This document shows, in pieces, positions 1 through 8,697 of a stretch of 64,000 nt of DNA (its first letter is position 1; every line of letters starts with the position of its first letter). A model generated the notes under the pieces. It saw only the letters and a program-made list of their open reading frames with translations. It did not search any database and was not told where the DNA came from. Source of the DNA: Paenibacillus polygoni (lineage in GTDB: Bacteria > Bacillota > Bacilli > Paenibacillales > Paenibacillaceae); the NCBI RefSeq assembly GCF_030263935.1, contig NZ_CP127162.1, positions 2,489,501 to 2,553,500 on the forward strand. The letters are read 5' to 3'. A program made the position numbers and the translations under genes.

Positions 1-1688
1 ATCAGATGTGCAACAACGCCGTCAAAAGGAGCATATACTTTACCTTCCGTAGGCTCAATAGCGTATCCCTCTCCCATATGTTTCTCAGCAAAAGCTGGGT
101 CTGGGACAGATTCAAGCGGTATTGTCTTCCCAGTAATAGGGGATGGGAATCTTAGAGTGTATCCATCTTCTTTTTTCTGAGCCTTGTTTTCAGATCTAAT
201 CGGTGCATTTGATGTACTTGATACATTTGATGCAGTAACACTACTAGTCTTTGTTGCTTTCTGAACCGGTTCGTTGTTTTGCACGCCTTCCGAGATTGCC
301 TCGATCTTGTCATCTTTGTAACCGAACAGATAGGTTAATATGAAAGCAATGGCCATCGCAACAACGTTACATAAAATGTACAGAAACAGCTGATTGTTTA
401 AATAAAGCAGCGTTCCGGGAATTACGGTGATCGCCATCCCTGTTCCTGCTAAACCGAATAGGGATGCCATAAAACCGCCTACAGCTCCGCCGATCAGTGC
501 CATAACAAATGGCTTCATATATCGTAAATTCACACCAAAGATTGCGGGTTCCGATATGCCGAGAAAAGATGAGAACGATGAAGGAAGTGCAAGTGCTTTT
601 AGCTTTGCATTCTTTGTTTTTAATCCGACTGCAAGACATGCGGCACCCTGAGCGGCCATAGAACAAGTAACAATCGCGTTAAATGGATTCGAACCGGTCT
701 TCTCCAGCAGCTGGATTTCTAAAAAATTGAATATATGATGGACACCGGTTACTACGATGATTTGATTGAAGAAACCGATAATGAGACCAGATATTCCTAA
801 AGGAAGATCTAATAAGAACATGGTTCCGTGCAAGACCCAATCTTCGACCGTATGGAACACAGGTCCGATGGCAAACAATCCAAGCGTGATGATGACAAGC
901 AGTGTAATAAACGGGGTTACAATGAGATCAATGGATTCGGGCACCCGTTTTCGTAAGAATTTCTCGAATTTAGCTCCAAGAAAGCCTACAAAGAATGCAG
1001 GAAGAACAGACCCCTGATATCCCACGATCGGAATGAATCCGAACATGTAAAGCGCCTCTTCAGATCCATTAGCAACATTGTAGGCATTCGGAAGTGCCGG
1101 ATTTACTAGCATCAGACCAAGTACGATCCCAAGTACCGGACTTCCGCCAAATACACGGAACGCAGACCAGGCTACAAGCGCGGGTAAAAAGGCAAATGCG
1201 GTATCTGTCAGTATCTCAGTAAAAAGCAAGAAATTTGGGGAGATATCTGCAGCCGTTATTCCAAACAGCGCCAGAACTTGCTCTTGAGTAAGCAGCCCGC
1301 GTAAACCCATAAATAAACCGGTTGCCACGAGTACAGGAATAATCGGGACGAAAACATCGCCAAATGTTCTTATGGCTCTTTGAAATACGTTTCCTTCTTT
1401 CTTCCCTTGCTTCTTCACTTCTTCTTTCGTCGTACCTTTAATTCCAAGCTGTTCAACCTCATCGAAGATCCGATTAACGGTACCGGTTCCAAAAATGATT
1501 TGAAATTGTCCTGCGTTAAAGAATGCCCCTTTTACCTTATCGATGTTTTCCACACGCGCTTGATCGATAAGCTCCTTATCGTGGACCATTATACGCAAAC
1601 GAGTAGCACAATGGGCAAATGAAGCAATATTCTCCTTACCGCCAGTGGCCTCGATTACCTGTTTCGCTATTTCACGATTCTCAGACAT
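1..1688 (-). CDS. scrA: Sucrose-specific PTS enzyme IIBCA, partial (C-terminus beyond the window)
   Basis: Membrane permease of the phosphotransferase system that imports sucrose as sucrose-6-phosphate. The N-terminal EIIB domain carries the phosphorylated cysteine (Cys27, context SFAHCATRL). A long hydrophobic EIIC domain follows, then a polar linker rich in Ser, Thr and Asn, and then the start of a glucose-type EIIA domain, which the window edge cuts off. The ATG follows AAGGAG by nine bases. It lies 143 bases downstream of the hydrolase scrB, on the same strand, so the two are probably cotranscribed under ScrR. Sucrose specificity is inferred from scrB and the operators; another fructoside or trehalose is less likely. 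Confidence 0.9.
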   Translation of the reverse strand, partial: MSENREIAKQVIEATGGKENIASFAHCATRLRIMVHDKELIDQARVENIDKVKGAFFNAGQFQIIFGTGTVNRIFDEVEQLGIKGTTKEEVKKQGKKEGNVFQRAIRTFGDVFVPIIPVLVATGLFMGLRGLLTQEQVLALFGITAADISPNFLLFTEILTDTAFAFLPALVAWSAFRVFGGSPVLGIVLGLMLVNPALPNAYNVANGSEEALYMFGFIPIVGYQGSVLPAFFVGFLGAKFEKFLRKRVPESIDLIVTPFITLLVIITLGLFAIGPVFHTVEDWVLHGTMFLLDLPLGISGLIIGFFNQIIVVTGVHHIFNFLEIQLLEKTGSNPFNAIVTCSMAAQGAACLAVGLKTKNAKLKALALPSSFSSFLGISEPAIFGVNLRYMKPFVMALIGGAVGGFMASLFGLAGTGMAITVIPGTLLYLNNQLFLYILCNVVAMAIAFILTYLFGYKDDKIEAISEGVQNNEPVQKATKTSSVTASNVSSTSNAPIRSENKAQKKEDGYTLRFPSPITGKTIPLESVPDPAFAEKHMGEGYAIEPTEGKVYAPFDGVVAHL

Positions 1689-1831
1689 GTAACACCGCTC
1701 CTTTTTTACTAGGATGACTATATACCTTTCACTTCAGCTCCTTGCTTTTAACCCATATAATCGCTTTCAAATGAACATGTTGCATAGAACATATCACCGA
1801 ATCAACAGAGCTAAGATATAATCTCTTAACG

Positions 1832-3301
1832 TTAAATTCTCCAAAGCGATGCTTCCAGTGAAACGACTCCTCCGCTTGAGAAAAAGCGAATTTCCGTACT
1901 GTCCTCGCTAGGAAAAATTCGACTCGTGAAAACTTCCTCTCCATCGTTAACAAAGACTTCAACAGAGGAGGTATCTACGAACAGTTGGAATTTGACCTTG
2001 TCCGCTTCTAATCGGCAGCGCCGTACATTTCCGTAGGCAGACTCAATAGGCTCACCGGACATGGAGCGATCCAGTATCACTTTCTTGTTCAGATGATCAT
2101 AACATAGCACCGTTTTTTCATTTTCTCCTGCTCGGAACTCCACGCCAAACTGCTGTGCATTCTCATTCGTAAATTCACAGATGAGTTCATAAGTCGTGCC
2201 AGTAAAATTCGGGAATGTTCTAGTTTCATCTCTAAGTAAGCTCTTAACCTCTGACTGTTCTTTACGCAGCTGTTCTAATTCACGGACCGGTCGCTGAATA
2301 ATTTTGTCTTCTTTAAGGATCAATTCCCTTGGCAGAGTTAAGCAATTCGCCCAGCCCTGATTGTCTGTTGGGTAATTTGATTCAGGGATTCCCATCCATC
2401 CAACTAGAATCCGGCGGCCATCCGGCGCTTTGGTTGTCTGTTGTGCGTAAAAATCAAAGCCTCGGTCCAGTTCTTGAAATGGACCATGGTCGAACAGTCT
2501 GGTTGACACATCAAGCTTCTCTCCAATGAGGTAACCCGATTGATAAATATTATTGAAAGCATCCTCCTCAGGACTAAGACCTTGAGGTGAAAATAAGAAT
2601 ACGCCCTGATCGTCCATTTCAAAATAATCGGGACACTCCCACATATACCCGAAATGATCTAATTTTGTAACCATCTCTCCTTCAAATGTCCAGTCAATTA
2701 AATTAGGAGAACGATACATTACTGCGCATCCCGTCACGTTTGTTCGCTGAGCACCGATTAAACAATAATATGAGCCCTCACTTTCCCACACCTTCGGGTC
2801 TCTGAAATGCTCGGTGTATCCGTCTGGTACCGAATCAATGACAGGACTGCTTCTTTTAATAATTTCCCCCTCTGTATCCATAACAGCTAAATTTTGATAT
2901 GAATGTCTTACCCAATTCTCATCACGAGAGTTCCCAGTATACATAAGATAGAGCTTGTCATCTTTCACAATACCGCTGCCGGAATATGCACCATGTGAAT
3001 CGTAGGGTCCACCAGGTTCTATTCCGATACCGACATTCTCCCAGTGGGCTAAATCCATCGATTTAGTATGATACCAATACTTCATCCCATGATAGGTTCC
3101 GAGCGGAAACCACTGATAGAACAAGTGATATTCTCCCTGAAAGAAGGTAAAACCATTGGGATCATTAAGAAGACCCGTAGGCGGCTGAATATGAAACAAC
3201 TGTCTCCAGGGTGACTTTCCAACAAGAGCAGTAAGGCTCTCTACTTCTCCGGGATAAGCTTGTTCAAGCTTTCTGTATTTTTCTTCTCTTGTTATTTCCA
3301 T
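1832..3301 (-). CDS. scrB: Sucrose-6-phosphate hydrolase, GH32
   Basis: Cleaves the sucrose-6-phosphate delivered by the adjacent PTS permease into glucose-6-phosphate and fructose in the cytoplasm. The three GH32 signatures are present: NDPNG near residue 47 (nucleophile Asp), RDP near residue 165 (transition-state stabiliser) and the EC pair in WECPDYF near residue 222 (acid/base Glu). The C-terminal beta-sandwich is complete. There is no signal peptide, as expected for a PTS-coupled enzyme. The ATG was preferred to an in-frame GTG five codons upstream because that GTG lies inside the Shine-Dalgarno AGGTGGAG, which is nine bases from the ATG. Two operator palindromes lie immediately upstream. 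Confidence 0.95.
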   Translation of the reverse strand: MEITREEKYRKLEQAYPGEVESLTALVGKSPWRQLFHIQPPTGLLNDPNGFTFFQGEYHLFYQWFPLGTYHGMKYWYHTKSMDLAHWENVGIGIEPGGPYDSHGAYSGSGIVKDDKLYLMYTGNSRDENWVRHSYQNLAVMDTEGEIIKRSSPVIDSVPDGYTEHFRDPKVWESEGSYYCLIGAQRTNVTGCAVMYRSPNLIDWTFEGEMVTKLDHFGYMWECPDYFEMDDQGVFLFSPQGLSPEEDAFNNIYQSGYLIGEKLDVSTRLFDHGPFQELDRGFDFYAQQTTKAPDGRRILVGWMGIPESNYPTDNQGWANCLTLPRELILKEDKIIQRPVRELEQLRKEQSEVKSLLRDETRTFPNFTGTTYELICEFTNENAQQFGVEFRAGENEKTVLCYDHLNKKVILDRSMSGEPIESAYGNVRRCRLEADKVKFQLFVDTSSVEVFVNDGEEVFTSRIFPSEDSTEIRFFSSGGVVSLEASLWRI

Positions 3302-3341
3302 CTTATAAATCTCCACCTAATGATTTGAATAAGTTCTGAGT

Positions 3342-3355
3342 AGAACCGGTTCCAA
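3342..3355. promoter_or_regulatory. ScrR operator, proximal copy
   Basis: Contains the palindrome GAACCGGTTC with partly matching flanks, about 40 bases upstream of scrB. It has the same core as the second site 30 bases further upstream. CG-centred palindromes of this form are typical operators of LacI-family sugar regulators, and the adjacent scrR is the obvious binder. Confidence 0.75.
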
Positions 3356-3374
3356 AACAGATTATAAAAAGAGA

Positions 3375-3390
3375 TTGGAACCGGTTCCAA
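3375..3390. promoter_or_regulatory. ScrR operator, distal copy (perfect 16-bp palindrome)
   Basis: TTGGAACCGGTTCCAA is a perfect 16-base palindrome in the scrR-scrB intergenic region. With the shorter copy nearby it gives two operators spaced about three helical turns apart, centre to centre. This would suit repression of scrBA by ScrR. Confidence 0.8.
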
Positions 3391-3440
3391 CCAATCTAAA
3401 AAATAAGTTTCATAATTCGTTCTTGAGCAAGAAAAAATCA

Positions 3441-3454
3441 TGAAACCGTTTTTT
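3441..3454. promoter_or_regulatory. Possible catabolite-responsive element (CcpA site)
   Basis: TGAAACCGTTTTTT matches the cre consensus TGWAANCGNTNWCA at 12 of 14 positions; the last two differ. It lies between scrR and the operators. CcpA control of a sucrose operon is expected in Bacillales, but this match alone is only suggestive. Confidence 0.4.
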
Positions 3455-3474
3455 TAGAATTATAAAGCAGGAAA

Positions 3475-4455
3475 TTATTGTTTGTCAACGCTCTCTCGAT
3501 CATGTAATACAAAATCCATCATCGTAACATCCTCAATTTCTTCCTCTCGCACCAGTCTTACAATATTCTGGGCAGCGCGCTTTCCTGCCTCTTTATATTG
3601 GAATTGTACTGTAGTTAAGGCGGGATGAACGATCTCTGTGACATCATAGCCCCCGAATCCTGTGACGGATAAATCCCGAGGGATATCGATCTGTTTTACA
3701 CTCGCAGCTTTCATAACGCCAAGCGCAATGTTATCCGTAGCACAAACAATAATGGAAGGATCATATTCGTCTAAAATATGAGCAGTGGTTACCATCGCAT
3801 CTGTCATTTTAAAGCCAGTTTCATAGTACTGCACATAACAAGAACTGCCTTCTAAGCTTTTTTTAAATCCTTCTTTTCTTCGGACGCCAACGGAAATATC
3901 TTTTTCGGTCACCCCTAAGTATGCAATTCTGCGGTGTCCTTTTTCAAGAATATGACGCCCCATCATATAACCTGCTTTGTAATCATCATGTATCAAACTG
4001 TGAAGGTCAGGATGCTGCTGGCCAACAAGCAGTACGGGAACTACGCACTCTTTAATCGCTGTCAGATGTTCTTCCTTCACCTGGGCTGCAAGCAAAATGA
4101 TTCCGGATACCTTCTGCCTTGCAAAATTGTAGATTGCCTCAATTTCTCTCTCAAAATCCTGACTCGTATTAGAGATGAGCATATGATAGTTAACGTTTCG
4201 CAATTCCTCATCGATGCCTATTAGTGTTTGCGAGGAAGCAAAGGAGTCCAATCTTGGCACGACCGTTCCAATAATATTTGTCTTTCTGGCCTTCAAGCTT
4301 TGGGCAAAGGTATTCGGAACATAATGATGCTCCTTAATGACGTGTTCAATTTTTCTGCGAGTGTTCTCGCTTACAGAACCCCCGTTCAAATAACGTGATA
4401 CTGTACTCTTCGCTACGCCAGCAATCGAGGCTATATCTGAAATGGTTTTGTTCAT
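3475..4455 (-). CDS. scrR: LacI-family transcriptional regulator of the sucrose operon
   Basis: A 326-residue LacI/GalR repressor. The N-terminal helix-turn-helix (TISDIASIAGVAKSTVSRYL) begins at residue 4 and is followed by the hinge helix and a periplasmic-binding-protein-like effector domain ending near the C-terminus. It lies directly upstream of scrB on the same strand. The intergenic region holds two CCGG-centred palindromes, so local repression of scrBA relieved by sucrose or its phosphate is the likely role. The start has AAGGGA a few bases upstream. Confidence 0.9.
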   Translation of the reverse strand: MNKTISDIASIAGVAKSTVSRYLNGGSVSENTRRKIEHVIKEHHYVPNTFAQSLKARKTNIIGTVVPRLDSFASSQTLIGIDEELRNVNYHMLISNTSQDFEREIEAIYNFARQKVSGIILLAAQVKEEHLTAIKECVVPVLLVGQQHPDLHSLIHDDYKAGYMMGRHILEKGHRRIAYLGVTEKDISVGVRRKEGFKKSLEGSSCYVQYYETGFKMTDAMVTTAHILDEYDPSIIVCATDNIALGVMKAASVKQIDIPRDLSVTGFGGYDVTEIVHPALTTVQFQYKEAGKRAAQNIVRLVREEEIEDVTMMDFVLHDRESVDKQ

Positions 4456-4644
4456 TCATTATCCCTTCTTTTTACCTATGAATCTGCTATGAATATATAT
4501 AAATGATGATAACAGTATACTTGCTTTTTCTAAGGTATGCGATCCCTTAATATCTTCTAAGTTGAAAATAAGCAACCACTCAGTTTGCACATTCATAGTG
4601 TTCGGAGGTCTTTTTTTGAAATGGAATTTGCTCAAAAATACAAA

Positions 4645-4678
4645 AACAACCTTAACCATAATTACGGCTAAGGTTGTT
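4645..4678 (-). terminator. Rho-independent terminator-like hairpin
   Basis: AACAACCTTA and TAAGGTTGTT form a perfect 10-bp stem with a 14-base loop. On the minus strand it is followed by a short U run. It sits upstream of scrR and downstream of the sigY-yxl operon, so it may end readthrough from that operon. Confidence 0.55.
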
Positions 4679-4861
4679 AATTATAGACTTCAGATGATGG
4701 GACATATAAGCATTTTGGATATATAGATGCCAGAGAAATGATTGTATTTAAAAACAGATATGTGATGCACTGATCGTATATTATTTCCTATGACAGACAG
4801 TACTGAATATCTGTTTACATTATATTAAACATAAGATTGATTAATCCATCTTTATCATGCT
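4679..4861. other. Intergenic, no gene recognised
   Basis: AT-rich sequence between the hairpin and the gene remnant downstream of the ABC permease. No coding pattern or motif was recognised. Confidence 0.5.
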
Positions 4862-5034
4862 CTATAACTTTAAATAAACCTCATTTTCTAACAACTCTGT
4901 CACCACGCCACTGAGCCGCCGGAGAGCAATTCCAGCAGTTACCTGATTTAACCATTCATCCATTTCGTGGCCGCTCCAAAAGATTTACACTATTCATCTT
5001 CACCGAGCGTACTTACGTCGTTTTTACAGAGTGA
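4862..5034 (-). pseudogene. 3' remnant of an unidentified gene
   Basis: Reading the minus strand gives a coding-like C-terminal piece of about 40 residues (context IFWSGHEMDEWLNQ, ending EVYLKL, then stop). A second short piece lies just upstream in another frame, separated by a stop and a frameshift. No start or ribosome binding site is present. It probably represents the tail of a lost gene downstream of the sigY operon. The family was not identified. Confidence 0.4.
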
Positions 5035-5089
5035 TTCCGATAAGCAGGCGATTATTCTTATTAACACCTTTTTTTGTACCTAATGACTA

Positions 5090-5869
5090 TTAAAATTTAG
5101 ATTTCTTTATTTTCACTTGATAGACTGCGATCATAAAAAAGAACATAATACATATCAAACAAAGGATGACTGCGCCCAAAGCACTCGTAGATTTATCGCT
5201 TGCTTGCAGCCACTGCATCGATATTTGCGGCAGTGAACCTGGACTGTAGGCCGTAAACGATGGCAGCCATTGCGAAGCAATGGACAGCAGTATTACCACC
5301 GCTAAGCTAACGAAGGCGATACCTGCTGCAGAATTCAGGAGAGAGCTCAATAGCAGTGTAAGCGATCCGGCAAACCAGAGCCACAGCAAATAGAGGAGTC
5401 CTGCTTTTATGGCTGCCCCGGTCTCGACGCTTCCGATCATCTGCACAGTATAATACCAAGCCCCCGCATAACCAAGCACGAAAGACACAGTGACAAGAGA
5501 CAGCATACTTGCCCACTTCGCTGCCACATAGGATACGAAAGACACCGGCTTTGCAAAAATCATCTGTGAAACCCCGCTTTGACGCTCACCAGAAATCATT
5601 GTCATGATGGACAGCACCAGGATCATAAGTCCGACTGAGTTATACTGACTAAGCGTCTGTGCCATTACTTCTGTTCCAGTAGGAATCTCCATGGTAATCG
5701 TCATGCCTTCGGGCATATTTCCAGCGGATTCTATAATTTCTGGCAAAAAACGTGTCACCACTGGCTGCATGATCCCCAGTATCAAAAATACAATCGGCAC
5801 CCACAACCATTTATAGCTGCGCCCCATCTCAAGCATTTCTTTACGAAAAAACAATAAGAACTGTCTCAT
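5090..5869 (-). CDS. yxlG: ABC transporter permease, YxlG-like
   Basis: ABC-2/NosY-type permease of 259 residues with about six hydrophobic segments. The first spans residues 20-38, an extracytoplasmic loop follows, and the last ends at the C-terminal ...VYQVKIKKSK. Its start overlaps the stop of the ATPase gene by four bases (ATGA), so translation is coupled. As the last gene of a sigY-yxlCDEFG-like operon it should form the exporter with the preceding ATPase. The substrate is not known in the family. Confidence 0.85.
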   Translation of the reverse strand: MRQFLLFFRKEMLEMGRSYKWLWVPIVFLILGIMQPVVTRFLPEIIESAGNMPEGMTITMEIPTGTEVMAQTLSQYNSVGLMILVLSIMTMISGERQSGVSQMIFAKPVSFVSYVAAKWASMLSLVTVSFVLGYAGAWYYTVQMIGSVETGAAIKAGLLYLLWLWFAGSLTLLLSSLLNSAAGIAFVSLAVVILLSIASQWLPSFTAYSPGSLPQISMQWLQASDKSTSALGAVILCLICIMFFFMIAVYQVKIKKSKF

Positions 5870-6789
5870 GATTGCACCACCCTCTCAAACAAGTCTTCGA
5901 GTGTGCTATGACCTGCTTCAAGCGAACGAATCACAATGCGTTGGGATACAGCGTCGGCCATGAGTGTAAGGGAAGCTTGATCGACGTTCGCAACCCTGAG
6001 CTTCGCACGTCCTCCGGAAATCTCCGAATGGATGACAAAATCCTTGCTGCAGACAGCGGCCAACCAGGACCGTGATGCCTCGTCCCCGTCAACCTCCAGC
6101 CTGATCACTGGCTCGCTATATGTTCGGCGAATATGTTCAAGGTTTCCTTGAAGGGCAATATTGCCATTTTGAATCATGATAATTTCATCACAAATTTCTT
6201 CTACGTCATGCAGTACGTGTGTGGAAAATAGGACGGTCGTCTCCCGGCGAATGTCCCGGAGCAGAGTCAGTACATCCTTGCGTCCTGTGGGATCGAGTGC
6301 TGACACTGGCTCATCAAGAATGAGCAGCTTCGGTCTATGAATGAGTGCCTGGGCAAGCCCCAAACGTTGTTTCATTCCGCCTGAATAACCGCCGATCCTG
6401 CGCTTACCCGCATCCCTAATGCCCACTGCCTCCAGCCACTTATCGGTCTCCCTCTTGGCCTCACGACTTGTCAACCCGGCAAGCTCTCCGGTATAAAGCA
6501 AAAACTCAGCTCCGGTCATCCAAGGATAAAACATGGGCATTTGCGGTAAAAAGCCAATATAAGGCCGCCGGTCCGTAGTCGGTCTTCCGTTTAGCAATAG
6601 CTCAATCGATCCTGCTGACGGCTGAAGCAATCCAGCCAGCATATTGATCGTCGTGGTTTTGCCGGCACCGTTTGGTCCGAGTAGAGCGGCACAGCTGCCT
6701 TCGGTGATACTGAATGATATTCCTTTGACAACTTCACGCTCTTTGAAGCGTTTGGATAAATCTTTTACCTGTAGCAAAGTCCGGGTCAT
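5866..6789 (-). CDS. yxlF: ABC transporter ATP-binding protein, YxlF-like
   Basis: A 307-residue ATPase with Walker A GPNGAGKTT near residue 40, signature YSGGMKQRL, Walker B LLILDEP and switch histidine in STHVL. The C-terminal extension of about 80 residues is of the type seen in DrrA/NatA-like exporters. The ATG overlaps the stop of the small membrane gene upstream and it overlaps the permease start downstream. It energises the YxlG-like permease. Identity rests on gene order matching the B. subtilis sigY operon. Confidence 0.9.
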   Translation of the reverse strand: MTRTLLQVKDLSKRFKEREVVKGISFSITEGSCAALLGPNGAGKTTTINMLAGLLQPSAGSIELLLNGRPTTDRRPYIGFLPQMPMFYPWMTGAEFLLYTGELAGLTSREAKRETDKWLEAVGIRDAGKRRIGGYSGGMKQRLGLAQALIHRPKLLILDEPVSALDPTGRKDVLTLLRDIRRETTVLFSTHVLHDVEEICDEIIMIQNGNIALQGNLEHIRRTYSEPVIRLEVDGDEASRSWLAAVCSKDFVIHSEISGGRAKLRVANVDQASLTLMADAVSQRIVIRSLEAGHSTLEDLFERVVQS

Positions 6790-6992
6790 GAGGCATCCTT
6801 CCTTCCGAAGACAAAATAAGCGACTGATCCCAGAATGTTAACGCACAAGATGATGATGACCCACAACCATTTCGGTCCGCGAGTTGCTTCCGCTTTATAT
6901 AGTGATACCAATGCCACCACCGCCAAAATCAACTGCAAGACGATGATAGGCATGATCAAATTCCAAGGTATGCTTGAATTCATTATATCCAT
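6786..6992 (-). CDS. yxlE: Small membrane protein, PLDc_N type, YxlE-like
   Basis: A 68-residue protein with two transmembrane helices (residues about 12-31 and 42-62). It ends in the NILGSVAYFVFGRK signature of the phospholipase-D-nuclease N-terminal domain family, although no nuclease is present. In B. subtilis the corresponding small membrane proteins restrain SigY activity. The start follows an AAGGGGGG Shine-Dalgarno. It is coupled to the ATPase downstream by overlapping start and stop codons. Confidence 0.85.
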   Translation of the reverse strand: MDIMNSSIPWNLIMPIIVLQLILAVVALVSLYKAEATRGPKWLWVIIILCVNILGSVAYFVFGRKDAS

Positions 6993-7006
6993 GAGTGTTT
7001 CCCCCC

Positions 7007-7255
7007 TTATTCGTTTGGTTGATTGCGATCATTCCCTATCTTCCGGAGTTCTTTTCTTCTCGGCAAATAAATATGAACAATCCAATAGGCAATAAGCGGT
7101 CCAGGAGCTTGGATCAGTCCGACGATCCCCCAGATCCAGTAGTATTTTGTATGACGGCGGGAATGAATGAACAAAAATAGGCTTTGTATCAGTAGAATGC
7201 AGGCGACTAGTATTAAGACCCATACGGGAACCGAATCGAGATTTGTTTTATGCAT
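7007..7255 (-). CDS. yxlD: Small membrane protein, YxlD-like
   Basis: An 82-residue protein with an N-terminal transmembrane helix (residues 10-29) and a second helix near residues 37-60, with a basic C-terminus. Its start overlaps the end of the yxlC-like gene by eight bases, preceded by AAGGTG. In B. subtilis YxlD and YxlC together act as negative regulators of SigY, and the same gene order here supports that role. Assignment relies on position and topology more than on sequence motifs. Confidence 0.75.
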   Translation of the reverse strand: MHKTNLDSVPVWVLILVACILLIQSLFLFIHSRRHTKYYWIWGIVGLIQAPGPLIAYWIVHIYLPRRKELRKIGNDRNQPNE

Positions 7256-7661
7256 GGCTGGATTTCACCTTCTTCTTAGAACGATAAAAAAATCGTACAG
7301 CAAACGCGATCGCACCGACAAAGACCAGCCCCTGAATGGCGACAAATACAACAATGTTCATGGATGCCAAGAGGATATTGCTTCCTATTAAAGCTAGAGC
7401 GATCATCAAAAACAGTACAACTTCTAGGCCTGCACGTTTGCGGAGCCTATGCTGCTCAGCTGCGACCAGCTTCTCCAGCTCATGCAGTGGCGGCGGCTCC
7501 GGACTCCGGATGGCCAGCTCCATCTGATCGAATCCATGCAGCAGCTCAGCGATCAGAACCTGATCCTCTGCAGATAATTCTTCGTGGAAGCCTTCACCAT
7601 GCGTATGATCCTGCTCGTTCAGATCGGCAGTTCGTTCCTGCGTTCCTTTAATCCTTTTCAT
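7248..7661 (-). CDS. yxlC: Probable SigY anti-sigma factor, YxlC-like
   Basis: A 137-residue protein. A charged cytoplasmic N-terminal half contains HELEKLVAAEQ, and two transmembrane helices follow (about residues 82-102 and 105-125) before a lysine-rich tail. The start overlaps the end of sigY by 14 bases behind AAAGGAG, the translational coupling expected for a sigma/anti-sigma pair. Its position as second gene of the operon matches YxlC, part of the B. subtilis SigY anti-sigma system. Confidence 0.75.
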   Translation of the reverse strand: MKRIKGTQERTADLNEQDHTHGEGFHEELSAEDQVLIAELLHGFDQMELAIRSPEPPPLHELEKLVAAEQHRLRKRAGLEVVLFLMIALALIGSNILLASMNIVVFVAIQGLVFVGAIAFAVRFFYRSKKKVKSSHA

Positions 7662-8184
7662 CTGTCGCCAGCTCCTTTCTTAACTGCTGCAATCCATGAT
7701 GGATTCTGGACTTAACCGTCCCCGCCCGAATGTCCATCATATCTGCGATTTCATCATAGCTATAGCCGTAATAATGCTTGAGCAAAATTGGCAGCCGCCA
7801 TTCGTACCCCAGCTTGGATAAAGCCTGCATCACATCAGTCCATTCCTCTTGCTGAGCTTTTATCTGCCACTCTGTTCGCCTAGATGCCTGCTCCCGGTCC
7901 CTCCACTGCTTTTCTACCTTAGTGCGACGCATCTGATCGATATAAATCCTGGTAGCTATCGTGATCATCCATGAAGAGAATTTCGATTTTCCGTTATATT
8001 GATGAATCTTCTCAATACACTTCAGCATGGTTTCCTGCGCCACATCCTCGGCCAGCTCAGGATTCATCGTCATTTTGATAAGATACTTTGTTAAAAAGGA
8101 GTAGTGGGCATGCAGCAGTGGCGCCATCGCCTGACTATCCCCGCGCTGCGCGCGTTTTATTAGCTTGTGCTCTTCCAACTGCAA
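7648..8184 (-). CDS. sigY: ECF-type RNA polymerase sigma factor SigY
   Basis: A 178-residue ECF sigma factor. The region 2 helix contains AEDVAQETMLKCIEKI, and region 4 has the helix-turn-helix YDEIADMMDIRAGTVKSR. A TTG start was chosen because AAAGGAG lies six to seven bases upstream and because the resulting length is typical for SigY. An in-frame ATG 25 codons further upstream lies almost at the predicted transcription start, too close to it to be used. The operon sigY-yxlCDEFG is complete and tightly overlapped. Confidence 0.9.
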   Translation of the reverse strand: MQLEEHKLIKRAQRGDSQAMAPLLHAHYSFLTKYLIKMTMNPELAEDVAQETMLKCIEKIHQYNGKSKFSSWMITIATRIYIDQMRRTKVEKQWRDREQASRRTEWQIKAQQEEWTDVMQALSKLGYEWRLPILLKHYYGYSYDEIADMMDIRAGTVKSRIHHGLQQLRKELATDEKD

Positions 8185-8260
8185 TCCCTGCTCCTTTCCT
8201 CGGTTACATATTTGCCATATGACCACATCCGTACGTACGCGACTTATGCAATCAAACATA

Positions 8261-8287
8261 TTACGAACAAGTACAAGAAATCGTTCA
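8261..8287 (-). promoter_or_regulatory. Candidate SigY autoregulatory promoter
   Basis: On the minus strand TGAACG is followed after 16 bases by CGTAAT. This closely resembles the TGAACG / CGTC pair described for the B. subtilis sigY promoter. Transcription would start roughly 60-70 bases before the TTG start of sigY, which supports that start and positive autoregulation. Confidence 0.65.
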
Positions 8288-8402
8288 CTACATCCTATAA
8301 TTTTTTTGAAAATTTCATTTTCAATAACTCAAACTCATTTTTCATAGTCGCTGTTGTCATTATTTAAAATAGAGTTTTTACATGTTTTTAAATGTTTAAC
8401 AG

Positions 8403-8426
8403 AAAAAAGTCGCAGAATATGCGACT
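8403..8426 (-). terminator. Rho-independent terminator (minus strand)
   Basis: AGTCGCA / TGCGACT stem of 7 bp with a five-base loop. On the minus strand it is followed by six U residues. It insulates the sigY promoter from transcription entering from the right. Confidence 0.7.
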
Positions 8427-8440
8427 TCTGTTGTGCGTTA

Positions 8441-8463
8441 AACTGCCCCGCGTTAGCTTAATG
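8441..8463. repeat. Solo end of the dispersed CGTTAG repeat
   Basis: Carries ACTGCCCCGCGTTAGCTTAA, the left-end sequence of the hairpin repeat that recurs through the window. The central hairpin and right hairpin are absent. Confidence 0.55.
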
Positions 8464-8697
8464 AATTAACGTGCGTACATCGATGAGATCCATGTCTAAT
8501 CGGTAAACGGTGCAAGTTTTTGTCCCTCACCGTACTAGCGCATGTTGTTAACGAAGATTGGTAATAATTTATCTAATCAAGAATTTATCTAATGAGTTAT
8601 GTAATTTACATGAACTTATAATTGTCAGTTTCGTCAAATCCCCCCCTTAATGAACCTCTTTTCTTTATATCATGATTCAACTCTAGTGCTTTGTTAG

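Noticed and set aside
1729..1962. Minus-strand frame overlapping the end of scrB
   Set aside because: Lies in another frame of the scrB 3' end and continues into the scrB-scrA gap; it has no binding site or protein-like pattern.
8165..8367. Two plus-strand frames across the sigY promoter
   Set aside because: They cover the sigY start and promoter in antisense and have no binding sites.
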